A stretch of 64,000 nt of DNA, taken from contig CP092880.1 in assembly GCA_030710605.1 (NCBI GenBank), forward strand, positions 22,231,007 to 22,295,006, given 5' to 3'. This DNA is from Cordylochernes scorpioides (Eukaryota; Arthropoda; Arachnida; Pseudoscorpiones; Chernetidae). Below the pieces are notes generated by a model that saw only the letters and a program-made list of their open reading frames with translations, was not told where the DNA came from and searched no databases. Positions 8,490 through 19,727 of this stretch are shown in pieces. How positions within the stretch are numbered: the stretch's first letter is position 1; each line of letters opens with the position of its first letter. The position numbers and the translations under genes were made by a program.

Positions 8490-10545
8490 GCTGAGGTTCT
8501 TGGAAATTTTAAGTCGTACAGAAACCCTGCATTCACATGTTATACCATAGCATCTCAATACCTCGGAATAGGATATTCGAAATTTGGGACAATCCCTAAA
8601 GTTTTATTAAAACTGACAGACAATCGCCTCAGAGGTTGTTGTGCCCAATTTTCAGTCCGTACCGAACCCTGACTCCAATTGTTATAACAAGCACTCAATA
8701 GCTGGAAGAGGATATTCTCAAATTGAACAATTAACCTAATGGTCATTATTACAATGAACAGATAGATGCCAGATGCAGAGGTTGTTGGCATTTCCAGTTG
8801 TATCAAACCTCCGACTCTACATGTAGAACAAGCACTCAACTGGAATAGGATATTCAAATTGAACATAACCTGATGGTGTCATACATTGAGCAGGTATATG
8901 CCAGATGCAGAGGTTATTGGCAATTTACAGTCGTATCAAACACTGACTCACATGTTAGAACAAGCACTCAACTGGAATAGGATATTCAAATTGAACATAA
9001 CCTGATGGTGTCATACATTGAGCAGGTATATGCCAGATGCAGAGGTTATTGGCAATTTACAGTCGTATCAAACACTGACTCACATGTTAGAACAAGAACT
9101 CAACTGGAATAGGATATTCAAATTGAACATAACCTGATGGTGTCATACATTGAGCAGGTATACGCCAGATGCAGAGGTTATTGGCAATTTACAGTCGTAT
9201 CAAACACTGACTCACATGTTAGAACAAGCACTCAATAGCTGGAATAGGATATTCTAAATTGGGCATAACCTGATGGTCTTATACAATGGCAGATGCCAGA
9301 TGTTGTTGGCAATTTTAAGTCATACCGAAACCCGATTCATATATTCGAACAAGCACTCAATAGCTAAAATTGGATATTATAAAGCTTTATAAGAAATCCC
9401 TCTGTCTGGCTAGATGGAGAAGTAACCTACAGTTTAAAAAAAGATGCCAAAAATCAAATTTTACCCCCCTCCCTTTCTCTTAGAATCAAAGATCCAGTCA
9501 AGACGGTTTATGATATTTTTTATAATAGTAAATCGCAATTTTCCGATATTTTAAAGTGGACATAACCTAATGGTTTTATAAAATGAACAGGCAGATGCCA
9601 GAAGCAGAGGTTGTTGGCAATATTCAGTCTTACCGAAACCCGATATATATTAGAACCAGTACTCAATAGCTGGAATAGGATATTCTAAATTGGACATATC
9701 CTAATGGCTTTATACAATGAACAGTTAAATGCCAAATGCAGAGGTTGTTGGCAATTTTCAGTCGTACCGAAAACCCGATATATTCTAGAACCAGTACTCA
9801 ATAGCTGGAATAGGATATTCTAAATTGGACATATCCTGATAGCTTTATACAATGAACAGGTAGATACCAGATGCAGAGGTTGTTGGCAATTTTCAGTCGT
9901 ACCGAAAACCCGATATATTCTAGAACCAGTACTCAATAGCTGGAATAGGATATTCTAAATTGGACATATCCTGATAGCTTTATACAATGAACAGGTAGAT
10001 ACCAGATGCAGAGGTTGTTGGCAATTTTCAGTCGTACCGAAAACCCGATATATTCTAGAACCAGTACTCAATAGCTGGAATAGGATATTCTAAATTGGAC
10101 ATATCCTGATAGCTTTATACAATGAACAGGTAGATACCAGATGCAGAGGTTGTTGGCAATTTTCAGTCGTACCGAAAACCCGATTCATATATTAGAACCA
10201 ACACTCAATAGCTAAATTTGGATATTCTAAATTGGACATAACCTAATGGTGTTATACAACGAGCAAGCAGATGCCAGATACAGAGGTTGTTGGCAATTTT
10301 CAGTTTTACCGAAACCCTGATTCACATGTTACAACCAGCGCTCAATAGCTGGAATAGGATATTCTAAATTGGACATTCCCTAAAGGTTTTATACAATGAA
10401 CAGATAGATGCCAGATGCAGAGGTTGTTGGCAATTTCCAGTTGTATAAAATCCCGACTCACATGTTACAAAAAGCACTAAATAGCTGGAATAGAGAATAT
10501 TTAAATTGGACATAACCTAATGGTTTCATACTTTATCAAAGTTGA
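8490..10545. repeat. Tandem satellite array, 132/135-bp monomers, copy A
   Basis: About 15 monomers share gatattc, gccagatgcagaggtt and ttggcaatttycagt. There are two local subfamilies. The 132-bp type (junction string caagcactcaactgg at 8829, 8961 and 9093) is nearly identical unit to unit. The 135-bp type (string aaccagtactcaatagc at 9789, 9924 and 10059) is essentially identical across three units. Outer monomers are diverged, as expected when recent amplification is central. A non-satellite stretch (about 9373-9550) interrupts the array. Confidence 0.85.
9373..9550 (+). other. Non-satellite insertion within the satellite array, copy A
   Basis: About 175 bp with a different composition, including an acccccctcc run. 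In one frame it gives a peptide around SLRIKDPVKTVYDIFYN, which looks coding-derived, but I do not recognise it. The same insertion is in copy B (49690-49870). Confidence 0.4.
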
Positions 10546-10922
10546 AGTACAAAGAAAGAAACTTACGTTGTCAGTTGGCGGGACTCCGACAGGAAGATCG
10601 CAGCTTCATAGGAAATATTCTGAAAGAGCATACATTTCTGGTCAGTGATTATCTTGATGAATAATGGAAAAATCACTTTTCTTTTCTATTCACAACAGGG
10701 AAATCAATTATAGAAACGCTCTCTCTCGAGTGTGGATGTTAGCCAAAATAATATTGGTTTCTAACAATTTTTTCAATATATTATTTTTATGAAATTTGTG
10801 TGTGTGTGCAATAATTCTTTTTTTGAAAATGAATCTATTAATATTATAATCCCTTCAATAAAATTATAAATAAAAGACATTTCGCTGAGGGAAGAGTTTC
10901 GTTCTTATATATAACGGCAATA

Positions 10923-11099
10923 CAATAGAACCTCCCTTTAGCGGACACCCTGCTAGGCAGACACCTCTCCACAAAGAACAGTTTTCATTTACAAATTTAC
11001 CATTTTACTATTTAGTAACTCTCTGGTAAGAGGACACCTTTCCCTAAAGAACACTTTGGCTCTGCAATTGCTGTCTTTTACAGGGAGGTAGTTCTACTG
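10923..11099. repeat. Pogo/Tigger-like MITE, 177 bp, copy A
   Basis: Begins CAATAGAACCTCCC and ends with the near-complement GTTCTACTG, flanked by TA on both sides. This fits Tc1/mariner-pogo insertion at TA. Internally it has the GCGGACA and aggacacc strings of the family. Confidence 0.7.
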
Positions 11100-11228
11100 T
11101 ACAAGATTTCAGGTGTAAAAACCCTTCGATAGGTATAACTAAGCAACTAAACCTTTGTTGAACTTCAAAAATTTTAGTAGTGTAGTTATACCCGTCAAAG
11201 GGCTGTTGAGCCCGAAAGCTTGTATTGC

Positions 11229-11230
<2 letters not shown>

Positions 11231-11262
<32 letters not shown>
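11231..11262. repeat. (AT)n microsatellite
   Basis: About 32 bp of uninterrupted AT. The copy B run is at about 51549-51580. Confidence 0.9.
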
Positions 11263-11267
<5 letters not shown>

Positions 11268-11346
11268 CTCTTTCCTCAGTGAATTGCCTTTTATTTATAA
11301 TATGAATCTATATCCTGTTAAAATATCAGCCAGATGGTTAAATATA

Positions 11347-11511
11347 CAGTAGAACTACCTCCCTGTAAAGGACAAGACATAATTGTAGAGCCAAAGTGTC
11401 CTTTAAGGAGTGGTGTCCTCTTACTGGAGAGTTGCTTGATTGTAAAAATGGTAATTTTGCAAAAGAAAACTGTCCTTTGTGGAGAGGTGTCCGCTAAAGG
11501 GAGGTCTACTG
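11347..11511. repeat. Pogo/Tigger-like MITE, copy A
   Basis: Starts CAGTAGAACTACCTCC and ends AGGGAGGTCTACTG between TA dinucleotides. The interior resembles 10923-11099 in reverse and 36739-36913. Copy A has lost one base in the right terminus relative to copy B. Confidence 0.75.
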
Positions 11512-11735
11512 TATATTGAAAGGTGATATATATGTATAAGGAATAAATAACTATATATAAGTTGACATAAATATATATCATCCGTCAACACCCGTTCCTT
11601 CTCTTGAGCCCCCCTTTAGAATTTGAACAAAACGCTATCAGAACATATCTAAAATGTTTATAAATATAACCATATTTATAAGAAAATATAGATATATTGT
11701 TTTTTTTTGCTTGTCCCTAGTACACGTGGGTACAG

Positions 11736-11935
11736 GCCATGATAATCATGGTGGGTAAAAGTTGGCGGACTGCTTTTACTGTAAGTGCACCACATGTCTA
11801 CACATGTGAAAAGCAGTTCGACTTTGCACTTACAAATGTGCCAGAGCCCCGTTTGGTTTCTTACACTCGCTGGTGGGGTTGGACTTTTGCAAGAATCGGA
11901 GGCCATTGGAGCATTTTTTTTAAACAGAAAAAAGT
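11736..11935 (-). repeat. Probable SINE body adjoining the tRNA-like unit, copy A
   Basis: Shares strings with 6405-6495 and lies immediately 3' (on the minus strand) of the tRNA-like head at 11936-12006. No protein is supported, and the frames seen here are broken between the copies. Confidence 0.4.
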
Positions 11936-12006
11936 GTCCAATGCGAGATTCGAACCCGGGTCGTAGTGGTCGAAAACCAAACGGTTTGACCAGCCTTCCA
12001 CTGGAC
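11936..12006 (-). tRNA. tRNA-like unit, possible tRNA gene or SINE head, copy A
   Basis: The minus strand has box A-like TGGAAGGCTGG and box B-like GGTTCGAATCT. The termini GTCCAGT and ATTGGAC form a 7-bp acceptor-like stem with one wobble, and a T run follows. The D and anticodon arms are irregular and position 8 is not U, so I cannot assign an amino acid. Copy B has lost one acceptor base. A pseudogene or SINE head is more likely than a working tRNA. Confidence 0.4.
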
Positions 12007-12009
12007 CCC

Positions 12010-12163
12010 CCCTGTTAAAATATTATATTACGGCGAATATATACATAATAGTACATAATACAATTACTTTATACATAATACAAAGACATTATATATAACA
12101 GCGAATAATATTGGTATTTCAATTTTTTGCAAGTGTTTACGGACTTTTGGGACAACCTTGTAC
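12010..12163. repeat. Mariner-like MITE (5' end truncated), copy A
   Basis: Ends with CTTTTGGGACAACCTTG-TA, the terminal repeat shared with 27988-28294, 29203-30163, 39361-39516 and 23380-23620. The core strings acggcgaata and aatattggtatttcaa are present. Confidence 0.7.
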
Positions 12164-12404
12164 ATTCGCAATTTTCTAATCGTCCATTTCCAGACCGAAG
12201 AATGAGTAACATTGAAATCTCTATAGTGGAATCAATGATAAGATGGGCTAACTTATCTCTTCAAAGCACAAAGTATGAACATAAGGCTACAGAAAAATCA
12301 TGATAACCTGATGATACTGGGAGAGGATGCGAGCTGGCTTCCTTCCTTAACACCTCCGGCAACACCAGGTGATACGCCATATTGGATTGAAGAGATCGTC
12401 TGTA
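12164..12404. other. No recognised gene
   Basis: Sequence of moderate complexity. A short plus-strand frame from about 12200 is open for about 30 codons, but no family is recognisable. Confidence 0.35.
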
Positions 12405-12775
12405 TATAATAAACCTTGGCTGATATCTCTTCTTCTTTCTTATCTCTACTCAATCATATTAGGATATCAAGTCCCTATCAAGACCCTTGATGGTGTCTGT
12501 TTGAACAACCATCATGACTGTGTGAAGTAGAATGTGTCTGCCTTTGTCATTAAGACTGGGAGCACTATTCAGTGGCAGCCCGACTTAGCTCCAAAAGAAA
12601 TGGCCGCCTCTGACATGAGGAACAGACGCCATGTGCAACTGCTCCTAACATGGAGTACAAACGCTGCTCATCCTGTATCCCTGGATTAGGAGACCTTACA
12701 AGGTACTATCAGCTGGGCCAGCTGAACCCAGGTTTTTTAGTGAGCTTGTTACTGCTCCCCCTCCTTTTATACATT
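12405..12775 (+). repeat. Unclassified repeat, family U2, copy A
   Basis: Opposite-strand relative of 4345-4640 and 20655-20975. It runs from cttctttcttatctc to agtaacaagct in reverse sense. Confidence 0.6.
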
Positions 12776-12899
12776 TGACCATATTTGCTAGGGCAGAACT
12801 TAACGAAGCTGAGTTATTCACCTAATAAAATGTCAAAACTATCTTTTTTAAAAAATTTTCATCACATGAACAGCGTAAGTACGCCAAACTTAGTCCTTA

Positions 12900-13165
12900 A
12901 AATATCCATTTCTTGATTTCTCAGGAAGCCTCTAGGATCAAATATTTGATCGTATAGAGGTACAGTCTACATACGCAAACGAAGGCCAACAGCCAGGAAC
13001 GCGCATGTAGTTGGCTTTTCCTTGATCTTTTATCAAGAAAATGGGTGGTCCAAATATCATGGGACATGTTAAATCAACGTTTTAGTTGATTTTTGTTCCA
13101 CTAGATGGCTCTCTGCCATCTAAAATACTCATGTGAGCGATCAGGAAATGCCTTTATTTTTAAAT
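12900..13165. repeat. GATGGC palindrome family member, copy A
   Basis: Contains the inverted pair agatggctctctgccatct, the string gatcaggaaatgcc and paired cttgat/atcaag segments. Related to 35085-35266. Confidence 0.45.
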
Positions 13166-13498
13166 ATTGACAGTTTGTCCCATCTGGATGGAGCTACAAT
13201 CTTTTTTTTGTTATCTTATTTAATCGACGATAATCTACCCAGCATCTCCACCAAAATATGTCGCGGAGATAATAAAGCAAGGGCAAATTTGGGCATAAAT
13301 AATTTATTATAAGGGGTATTTATAGGGAGAGAGAGTTTTGTACAACTTACCCCAAGTTAAAAGATAATCTAATGACGGCGTTAGCCACCGTCCCGTTTTC
13401 CTTATTTACAGATCAGCTTCCCAGAAGCCCCCACACCTGTGGTCCCCCCCGGGGTCAAGGGATGATTGACAGTTTGTCCCATCTGGATGGAGCTACTT
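13166..13498. repeat. Segment bounded by a 32-bp direct repeat, copy A
   Basis: The string starting attgacagtttgtcccatct and ending ggatggagctac occurs at both edges. The roughly 300 bp between them contain a TATA-like box (gtatttatagg) and a GC-rich end with a ccccccgggg run. It could be an insertion with an unusually long target duplication, or a tandem-duplication remnant. Confidence 0.5.
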
Positions 13499-13599
13499 GA
13501 CAATATATATAATTCAACTTTAAAATCTCATATTGTTCAGTAATAGCTGTCTATTATGACTTTATATATTTATAATTGTATGTAATTCTGCTTTCCTCA

Positions 13600-13880
13600 A
13601 AGCTTATGTCTATAGTTCATCTAAAATATCCATTCCAAGAGTCTAGCATCAGTATCACTATAAAAGGAAGTTCCAAAAATGCAATATACAGCGGTATGGT
13701 AGATTAAACTGGCGAAACCGCTGGAGGGTTCACCACTGATGAGCCAGGCCCTCCCTTTTATTTTTACATTGCGGTAAGGACAGTAGAAATTGTTTAATTT
13801 TCAAAAAAATCATACGCCTCTATAATAGTTTTTGAATATTCATAACAGATGGCGTGCTATGCATCCTAATATATATTTAA
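13600..13880 (+). repeat. Repeat R3 of the structured-RNA family, copy A
   Basis: TATAAAAG at 13659-13666. AGCGGT (13690-13695) pairs with ACCGCT (13717-13722). TGGTAGA (13697-13703) faces TTCACCA (13729-13735). CTGGC (13709-13713) pairs with GCCAG (13743-13747). CTGATGA is at 13736-13742 and CCCTCCC at 13749-13755. The fifth loop-loop pair is C-G here and U-A in R1, a compensatory change. About 60 bases upstream of the TATA box are shared with R4. Confidence 0.6.
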
Positions 13881-14083
13881 ATATTAATATATTATAAAAC
13901 CTTAATCTCTCTATCAATATAAATTCTATTATACTTGTATATCTATATACTAGAATGCGCTAATGCATCAAATTGTGTTTTAAAAAAGACTATTTGCAAT
14001 TTACGGAAGAGCATTGTTCGAAGTATATATATATACTATAACATCAATACCTTCACAAACAACAGAGCTATATAAACTAGATA

Positions 14084-14255
14084 CAGAAGAACCTCTCTGG
14101 TAAAGGACAACACCTAAATGCAGAGCTAAAGTGTCCTTTAGGGTGAGGTGTCCTTTTATCCGAGTTGCTAATAGTAAAAATGATTATTTTATAAATGAAA
14201 ACTGTTTTTTTATAGTGAAGTGTCCTCGCGAGTGTCCTCTCATGAAGGTTCTACG
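14084..14255. repeat. Diverged pogo-like MITE, copy A
   Basis: Begins CAGAAGAACCTCTC after TA and ends AAGGTTCTACG. The interior shares gtgtccttta blocks with the other family members. Confidence 0.6.
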
Positions 14256-14499
14256 TTACAATTAAGATTACAAATTAGAATCAAAGGGTAACCAGGCAGG
14301 TAACTATTGGTAACACCATTTGCTACCAGCAGAATGGATTGCACTAAGTACTGTTGTAATTTGGCAAAGTTGATAAGGAACACAATTTGGAGATTATAGA
14401 TTAGAACGTCACACACACTATTTATTTAGATTTTTGTCTTGATTCTGTGTTTTGATTATTACCTTTGTATTTATAAGTCTAAAAGGAAAAAAATAAAGA

Positions 14500-14580
14500 A
14501 CTTTACAAGACATGTAACAATTGTCCTGGTGTGGAACTAACACCTTCCCACATACTAGTATATGTCATAATATATACTCT
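14500..14580 (+). pseudogene. Short LINE tail fragment (Cys motif), copy A
   Basis: Encodes TCNNCPGVELTPSH, matching the C-terminal Cys motif of the LINE tail at 1983-2440. Only about 25 codons remain. Confidence 0.55.
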
Positions 14581-14848
14581 TCCAGGAATAATAAAGCCAA
14601 CCTACAGTCAACCCAGAGAAAGACGGGATGTAAAGTCCGGTCACTTGAGATACCAGCGACATTCCAAAAGGCGACTACTGGGGTCCGTCAGTTAACACCT
14701 CGGGACTTTTAAGAGAGTTGGGGATTGTGTGCGACACGAACGGCCGCCCGGCTGTGCCGGTCCCGTCTCTCTCTCTGGTGGCCTGGGTTCCTCTTCCAAC
14801 TTGTGGTGTCTTTATTTCTCTTCCCACCTTATTATACCACATATATAT

Positions 14849-15188
14849 TGTTACATCATGATTAATGGCGTATTTCTTATATTAGTTTTAATATATTTGA
14901 AATTTAAATTATATATTTATTTATTTTTATATAAAATATTCTATGATATTTATTTAAAACAGATTATTAATTTATCATCATTTGTATTTAGGTACACTGT
15001 GACTTCACTGCTCTCTTTGATGTGAGAAAATAAATAGAGGATTCTGGTGGCTACTTAAAGAAGACTTATCTCGTTATTCCCTTTTATAAATTTGTAGGAT
15101 GGTTGAAACACGCTCTGGTAAGATGCAAGACCCAGCACAGGAGAGAATCCAGGCTGAAGAGTCTGCCAAGCCGCAACCTGGTGCAACT
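14849..15188 (+). repeat. 5' LTR of gypsy element, copy A
   Basis: 340 bp, TGTTACATCATG to GGTGCAAC. The last bases differ slightly from copy B (ACTAAT instead of ACAATT across the LTR/gag border). It contains AATAAA and a TATAAAT string. The Gag ATG at 15099 lies inside it. Confidence 0.9.
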
Positions 15189-16250
15189 AATGGTAGAGAT
15201 GCTAGTTCCGACCCAGTTGTCCTGAATCCCAACATCGACATCCCCAAGTATGATGGAACGGAAGACCCTCGCCCATGGATTGAATCTCTTGAAGAAATTG
15301 GCTTCTTGTACCATTGGGCAGACTACATTATCTCTCGTTATGCCGCCATGAACATGACGGGAAGCGCTAAAACCTGGTTGAATTTACACAAAGCTAGTTT
15401 CACGAGCTGGGAAAATATTTAAAATCCGCCTCATTCAGGATTTTTTCTTTGGACGCGACTAAAGAAGAACTTAGAATGAAGCTCAACAGAATGCAACACT
15501 GGAATGAACCAGCAATCAGGTTCGCGGAAGACATTCTAGTGTTTGTGCAACAAGGTTGACCCCGCAATGGAAGAAGAAACAAAAATTGAACATGTTATTG
15601 GAGGACTGAAAAAAGAGTACTCATTCGCGCTCTACCTGAACCCTCCTAAAACGACCGTTGACCTTCTTGTCGTGTGCAAGAAAATGGATTCTTTTGAAAA
15701 GAAGTATCGGGAACGTGTGGAGAAATCCAGAAAACCTATATAACGGTCCACGCTATTCTAGACCCCAACAACAATCGAGGTACGTGCCGCCGACTGCCGC
15801 ACGAAACTACCAGACCACTTCCAGCCCCAAGCCCCTGTTTCCAATAATTACAAGAACGACTCCCTCCTACCCCCAGGACAGTATCGAAACAACTTTCCCC
15901 AGCCCTCTACCCCTAGACGTCCTTATAATCCTAACTTTGTGCCGAAACCAAACCGTCAGAGAAACACTTACAATAAAAGCCAAGAAGTGAGCAAAAATAG
16001 GACGGAAGATGGAAGACCAATCTGCTTAAATGTAACAAGCCAGGGCACGTGGCCCGTTATTGTAGGGTCAAGTTTATAAGAATCCTAGAAGAGGATCCAG
16101 CCAGATACCCAAGAGAAGGTCGAAGAAAAATGCCAAATGAATGAAATATCAGAGAAATCAGGACCTCGGCTTTATGCTGATGTATGTCATAGCACACAGA
16201 CAAATATTCCTACCCGGAATAGATATTCCGTGTTGGAAGATTTAAACTAA
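15099..16250 (+). pseudogene. gag: gag, copy A, broken by 1-base indels
   Basis: Same protein as the intact 55413-56561 frame. Extra or missing bases near 15420, 15440, 15542, 15733, 15825, 16028 (in the zinc knuckle) and 16101 shift the frame. A substitution near 15657 changes the text TTDDLL to TTVDLL. The capsid region and CCHC knuckle are otherwise recognisable. The slippery string TTTAAAC is at 16241-16247, directly before the TAA. Confidence 0.85.
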
Positions 16251-16256
16251 GCGTCG

Positions 16257-19200
16257 CGCCTGAATCTGTCAATCAAAGCAAGTCGACCATAAACGGAATC
16301 AAGAAGTTGGACCCTAAATACAAATTTAAAAATTAATGTGGACAAGATAGGGACTTTTGAAGCTTTGGTTGATACACGGTGCTGACCTCTCAGTGGTCGA
16401 CCTCAGAACGGCCCTCGATACAGGCCATGGTATAAGTAAACTCGCAAAAATTTGTGCAGGACCCGATGGAAAAAAATTGGACATGGTAGGAAGTATATTT
16501 TTAAATATAAAAATTGATGACGAAACATTATCACACAACTTTGTGATATTGAAAACGCATTTACGGACATTAATTCTTGGGAGAGATTTCCTTAAGAAAA
16601 TGAACGCAAAAATAGATTGTAAGCAAGAAACTATAAAATATGATTTGACGAATAATCATGACGAAATCAATTTTGAAATGTTGAAAATAAAGAGTGCCAA
16701 GGATTCCATTGTACCGGAATGTTCCATGAAATTGATCAAGGCATTGGTAGAAACAGAGGATGGAGAATATATTATCGATGAGGGCAGCAAAATGTTTCAA
16801 ACAAATGGACTTCGTCTAGCAAGAAGCTTGATCAATGTTATAAATAGGGAAACACACATCTGGATAACTAATCCGTATCCTCGACCGTTAAAAATAATGA
16901 AAAACCAAACATTGGCTTTTGGAAGTAGTCCAGCGAAAATAAATGTGAGTCGAGAAAGAGAGGTAGAAAAGAACGAAGAACCTAGATTCCAAATAAACGA
17001 AAATCTTTCACCAAAGGAACAGAAGGAGTTAAAACAAGTTTTAGAAAGGTATGGAGATCTTTTTTCATCGAGATTAGGGAGAACCAATTTGGCAAAACAT
17101 CGGATAGACACAGAAGACGCGAAGCCAATTAAACACAAGCCTTACCGGGTAAGTGCTAAAGAACGAGATATTATAAAAGAGCAAATTGACGAGATGCTTA
17201 CAGAAAGCATAATTAGGCCATCTTCTAGCCCCTGGTCTTTTCCAGTAATATTGGTCAAGAAGCGAGATGGTAAATACAGATTTTGTGTGGACTACAGAAA
17301 ATTGAATAATGTGACAGTAAAAGATGTCTATCCGATCCCTAGAATAGACGAAGTTATGGATACTCTCCAAGGATCTACACACTTCTCAGCAATAGACCTC
17401 AGATCTGGATATTGGCAAGTTGAAGTCGAAGAAAGAGACAAAGAGAAAACAGCTTTCACTACAGCGCATGGATTATATGAATTCAACGTGATGCCTTTTG
17501 GACTTTGTAACGCGCCTGCTACCTTTGAGAGAAATATGGAGAATATGCTTGGAAATCTGAGATGGCAAATTTGTTTGTGTTATCTGGATGATGTTATCAT
17601 ATATAGCCCGGATTTTCCAACGCACCTCAAAAGACTTGAAGCTGTTTTTAGATGTTTTCGTGAATCTAATTTAAGGTTAAACGACAAAAAATGCCGATTT
17701 GCTTTTGAAGAATTGGAGATTCTCGGCTATATAACGAGCAAACATGGTATAAAACCCGCGGAACATAACATCAAAGCTGTCAGAAATTTTCCTCGGCCCA
17801 AAAAGGTCAAAGAAGTACAATCCTTTTTGGGAATGTGTTCATATTATAGAAAATTTATCAAAGACTTTTCAAAAATTGCTGACCCTTTGACCAACCTTAT
17901 AAAAAAAAGTGTATCATTTACCTGGACAGAAAGACAAGAGGAAGCGTTTCAAACCCTAAAAACAGCACTATTAAGTCCACCAATTTTAGGTCACTTCAAT
18001 CCAAATGCACCTACTTATGTTCATACTGATGCGTCCAACATCGGCATAGGTGCAACACTTGTCCAAGACATCGGTGGTGAAGAGAAGGTGATCTCATATT
18101 TGAGTCGTACCCTAAGTAAAGCGGAGCAAAATTATTCAACCACTGAAAAAGAATGTCTGGCCGTTGTCTGGTCAATGTCAAAATTAAGACCCTACCTTTA
18201 TGGAAGACACTTTAAAATAGTAACAGACCATCACGCCTTATGCTGGCTCAAAAACTTGAAGGATCCAACAGGTCGATTGGCAAGATGGGCATTGAAAATT
18301 CAAGAATATGACTTCGATATAATACATAAATCGGGAAAGAAGCATCTGGACGCCGATGGCTTATCAAGGGGGCCCTTACCAGAAACTGATTGGGATGAGG
18401 ATTTTGAAAGGCTATTTTTAAATCAAATAACAGACGAAGAGGATAAATTTATCGAAAGTGTTAAGAAAAACCTTAATGGAAGCAGGCGATCAATTGCGCA
18501 AAATTTTAAAGAAGAAGATGGATGCCTCTTTAAGAAAAACCCGAACCCTGAAGGCAGGGCGTGGTTGCTTGTGGTTCCAGAGAATAAAAAGAGAGAAATT
18601 ATGAAAGAATATCACAATCATATGTCGAATGGCCATCTGGGCGTCGCCAGAACCATGTACCGAATAAAGAGTAAATACTTTTGGCCATCCATGCTAAAGG
18701 ATGTCTCAGAATTCGTTAAGACGTGTCACCTTTGCCAAAGTAGGAAAGGCTCTAACCAATTACCTTCTGGACTACTACAGCCCATCCCCCCAGCCAACTT
18801 TCCTTTCGAAAGAATTGGAATTGACTTTGTTGGTCCACTACCATCTACGAAAAACAGGAAAAAATGGATAATCGTGCTAACGGACTACTACACTAGATAT
18901 GCAGAAACAAGAGCAGTCTCGGAAGCAACAGTGAAAGAAGTTTCTAAATTTCTAGTAGAGGATATTTTTCTTCGGCACGGAGCCCCACAATATCTTATTA
19001 GTGACAGAGGCTCTCAATTTACCAGTAATTTAATGAAAGAGGTGATGAAAACGTGCAAGATTAAACATTGCTTCACAACGAGCTATCATCCCCAGACTAA
19101 TGGATTGACAGAGCGGTTAAATAGAACATTGATCAATATGCTCAGTATGTATGTGAACACTGATCAGAAAATTGGGACGAAATACTCCCATTCATCACTC

Positions 19201-19727
19201 ACGCTTACAATACTACAATTCAGGAAACCACAGGATATTCTCCCTTTTTCCTGATGTTTGGAAGAGAACCCACGTCTCTTTTGGACGACAGGAATATCTC
19301 GGTGGACATTGACAAAGATGATTATGATGAATACATAAAACATCACTTAGACAAAATAAACAGAACAAGAAAATTAGTTATTAACAACACAATAAAGACT
19401 CAAGAAAGAATGAAAAAGAACTATGACAAGAAACACATGGAAAGAAGCTACGAACCAGGAGAATTAGTAGCAGTTTGGACACCAATTAGGAAAATAGGAA
19501 AGTGTGAGAAACTACTGAGAAAATATTTTGGCCCATATAGAATATTAAAGAAGCTGTCCAACGTAAATTACTTAATTGAACCAAAAGATAATCCTGGCCA
19601 AGACCCATTGATTGTCCATGTCTCAAGAATCAAACCTTATTTTGAAAGAATTGATGAGGTCAATCACGAGGACGTGACGACCTCTGGAGAGGGGGAAGTG
19701 TTACATCATGATTAATGGCGTATTTCT
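16257..19727 (+). pseudogene. pol: pol, copy A (three 1-base frameshifts; otherwise intact)
   Basis: A long frame runs from about 16380 to 19254 and a second (19254-19715) completes the C-terminus. Relative to copy B there is an extra T near 16325 and an extra C near 16376, in the middle of the protease DTGA motif. One A is missing near 19169, just after the integrase glutamate. RT, RNase H and the integrase core are undamaged and match copy B. Confidence 0.88.

Larger units (their letters stand above)
10862..11300. repeat. Foldback element with PLE-like motif, copy A
   Basis: The left arm at about 10862-10922 (ttataaataaaagac to acggcaatac) is complementary to the right arm at about 11222-11300, with an (AT)n run in the right arm. 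Near 11191 the sequence CCGTCAAAGGGC, a loop, then GCCCGAAAGC matches the hammerhead-like motif of the PLE footprints. The MITE at 10923-11099 sits inside it. Confidence 0.5.

Noticed and set aside
8490-10545. CRISPR-like array
   Set aside because: Units are contiguous 132/135-bp monomers without unique spacers, in a eukaryotic context.
13690-13760. The same repeat as a tRNA-derived SINE with A and B boxes
   Set aside because: TGGTAGATTAAACTGG and GGTTCACCACT are poor matches to the Pol III box consensus, and a TATA box lies upstream.
13690-13760. The same repeat as a spliceosomal snRNA or box C/D snoRNA (TGATGA resembles box C)
   Set aside because: No Sm site, no box D partner at the right distance and no resemblance to U1, U2, U4, U5 or U3 as I know them.
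14729-15025. 98-codon frame before and into the LTR
   Set aside because: It spans the element border and much of it is AT-rich LTR sequence; no domain is present.
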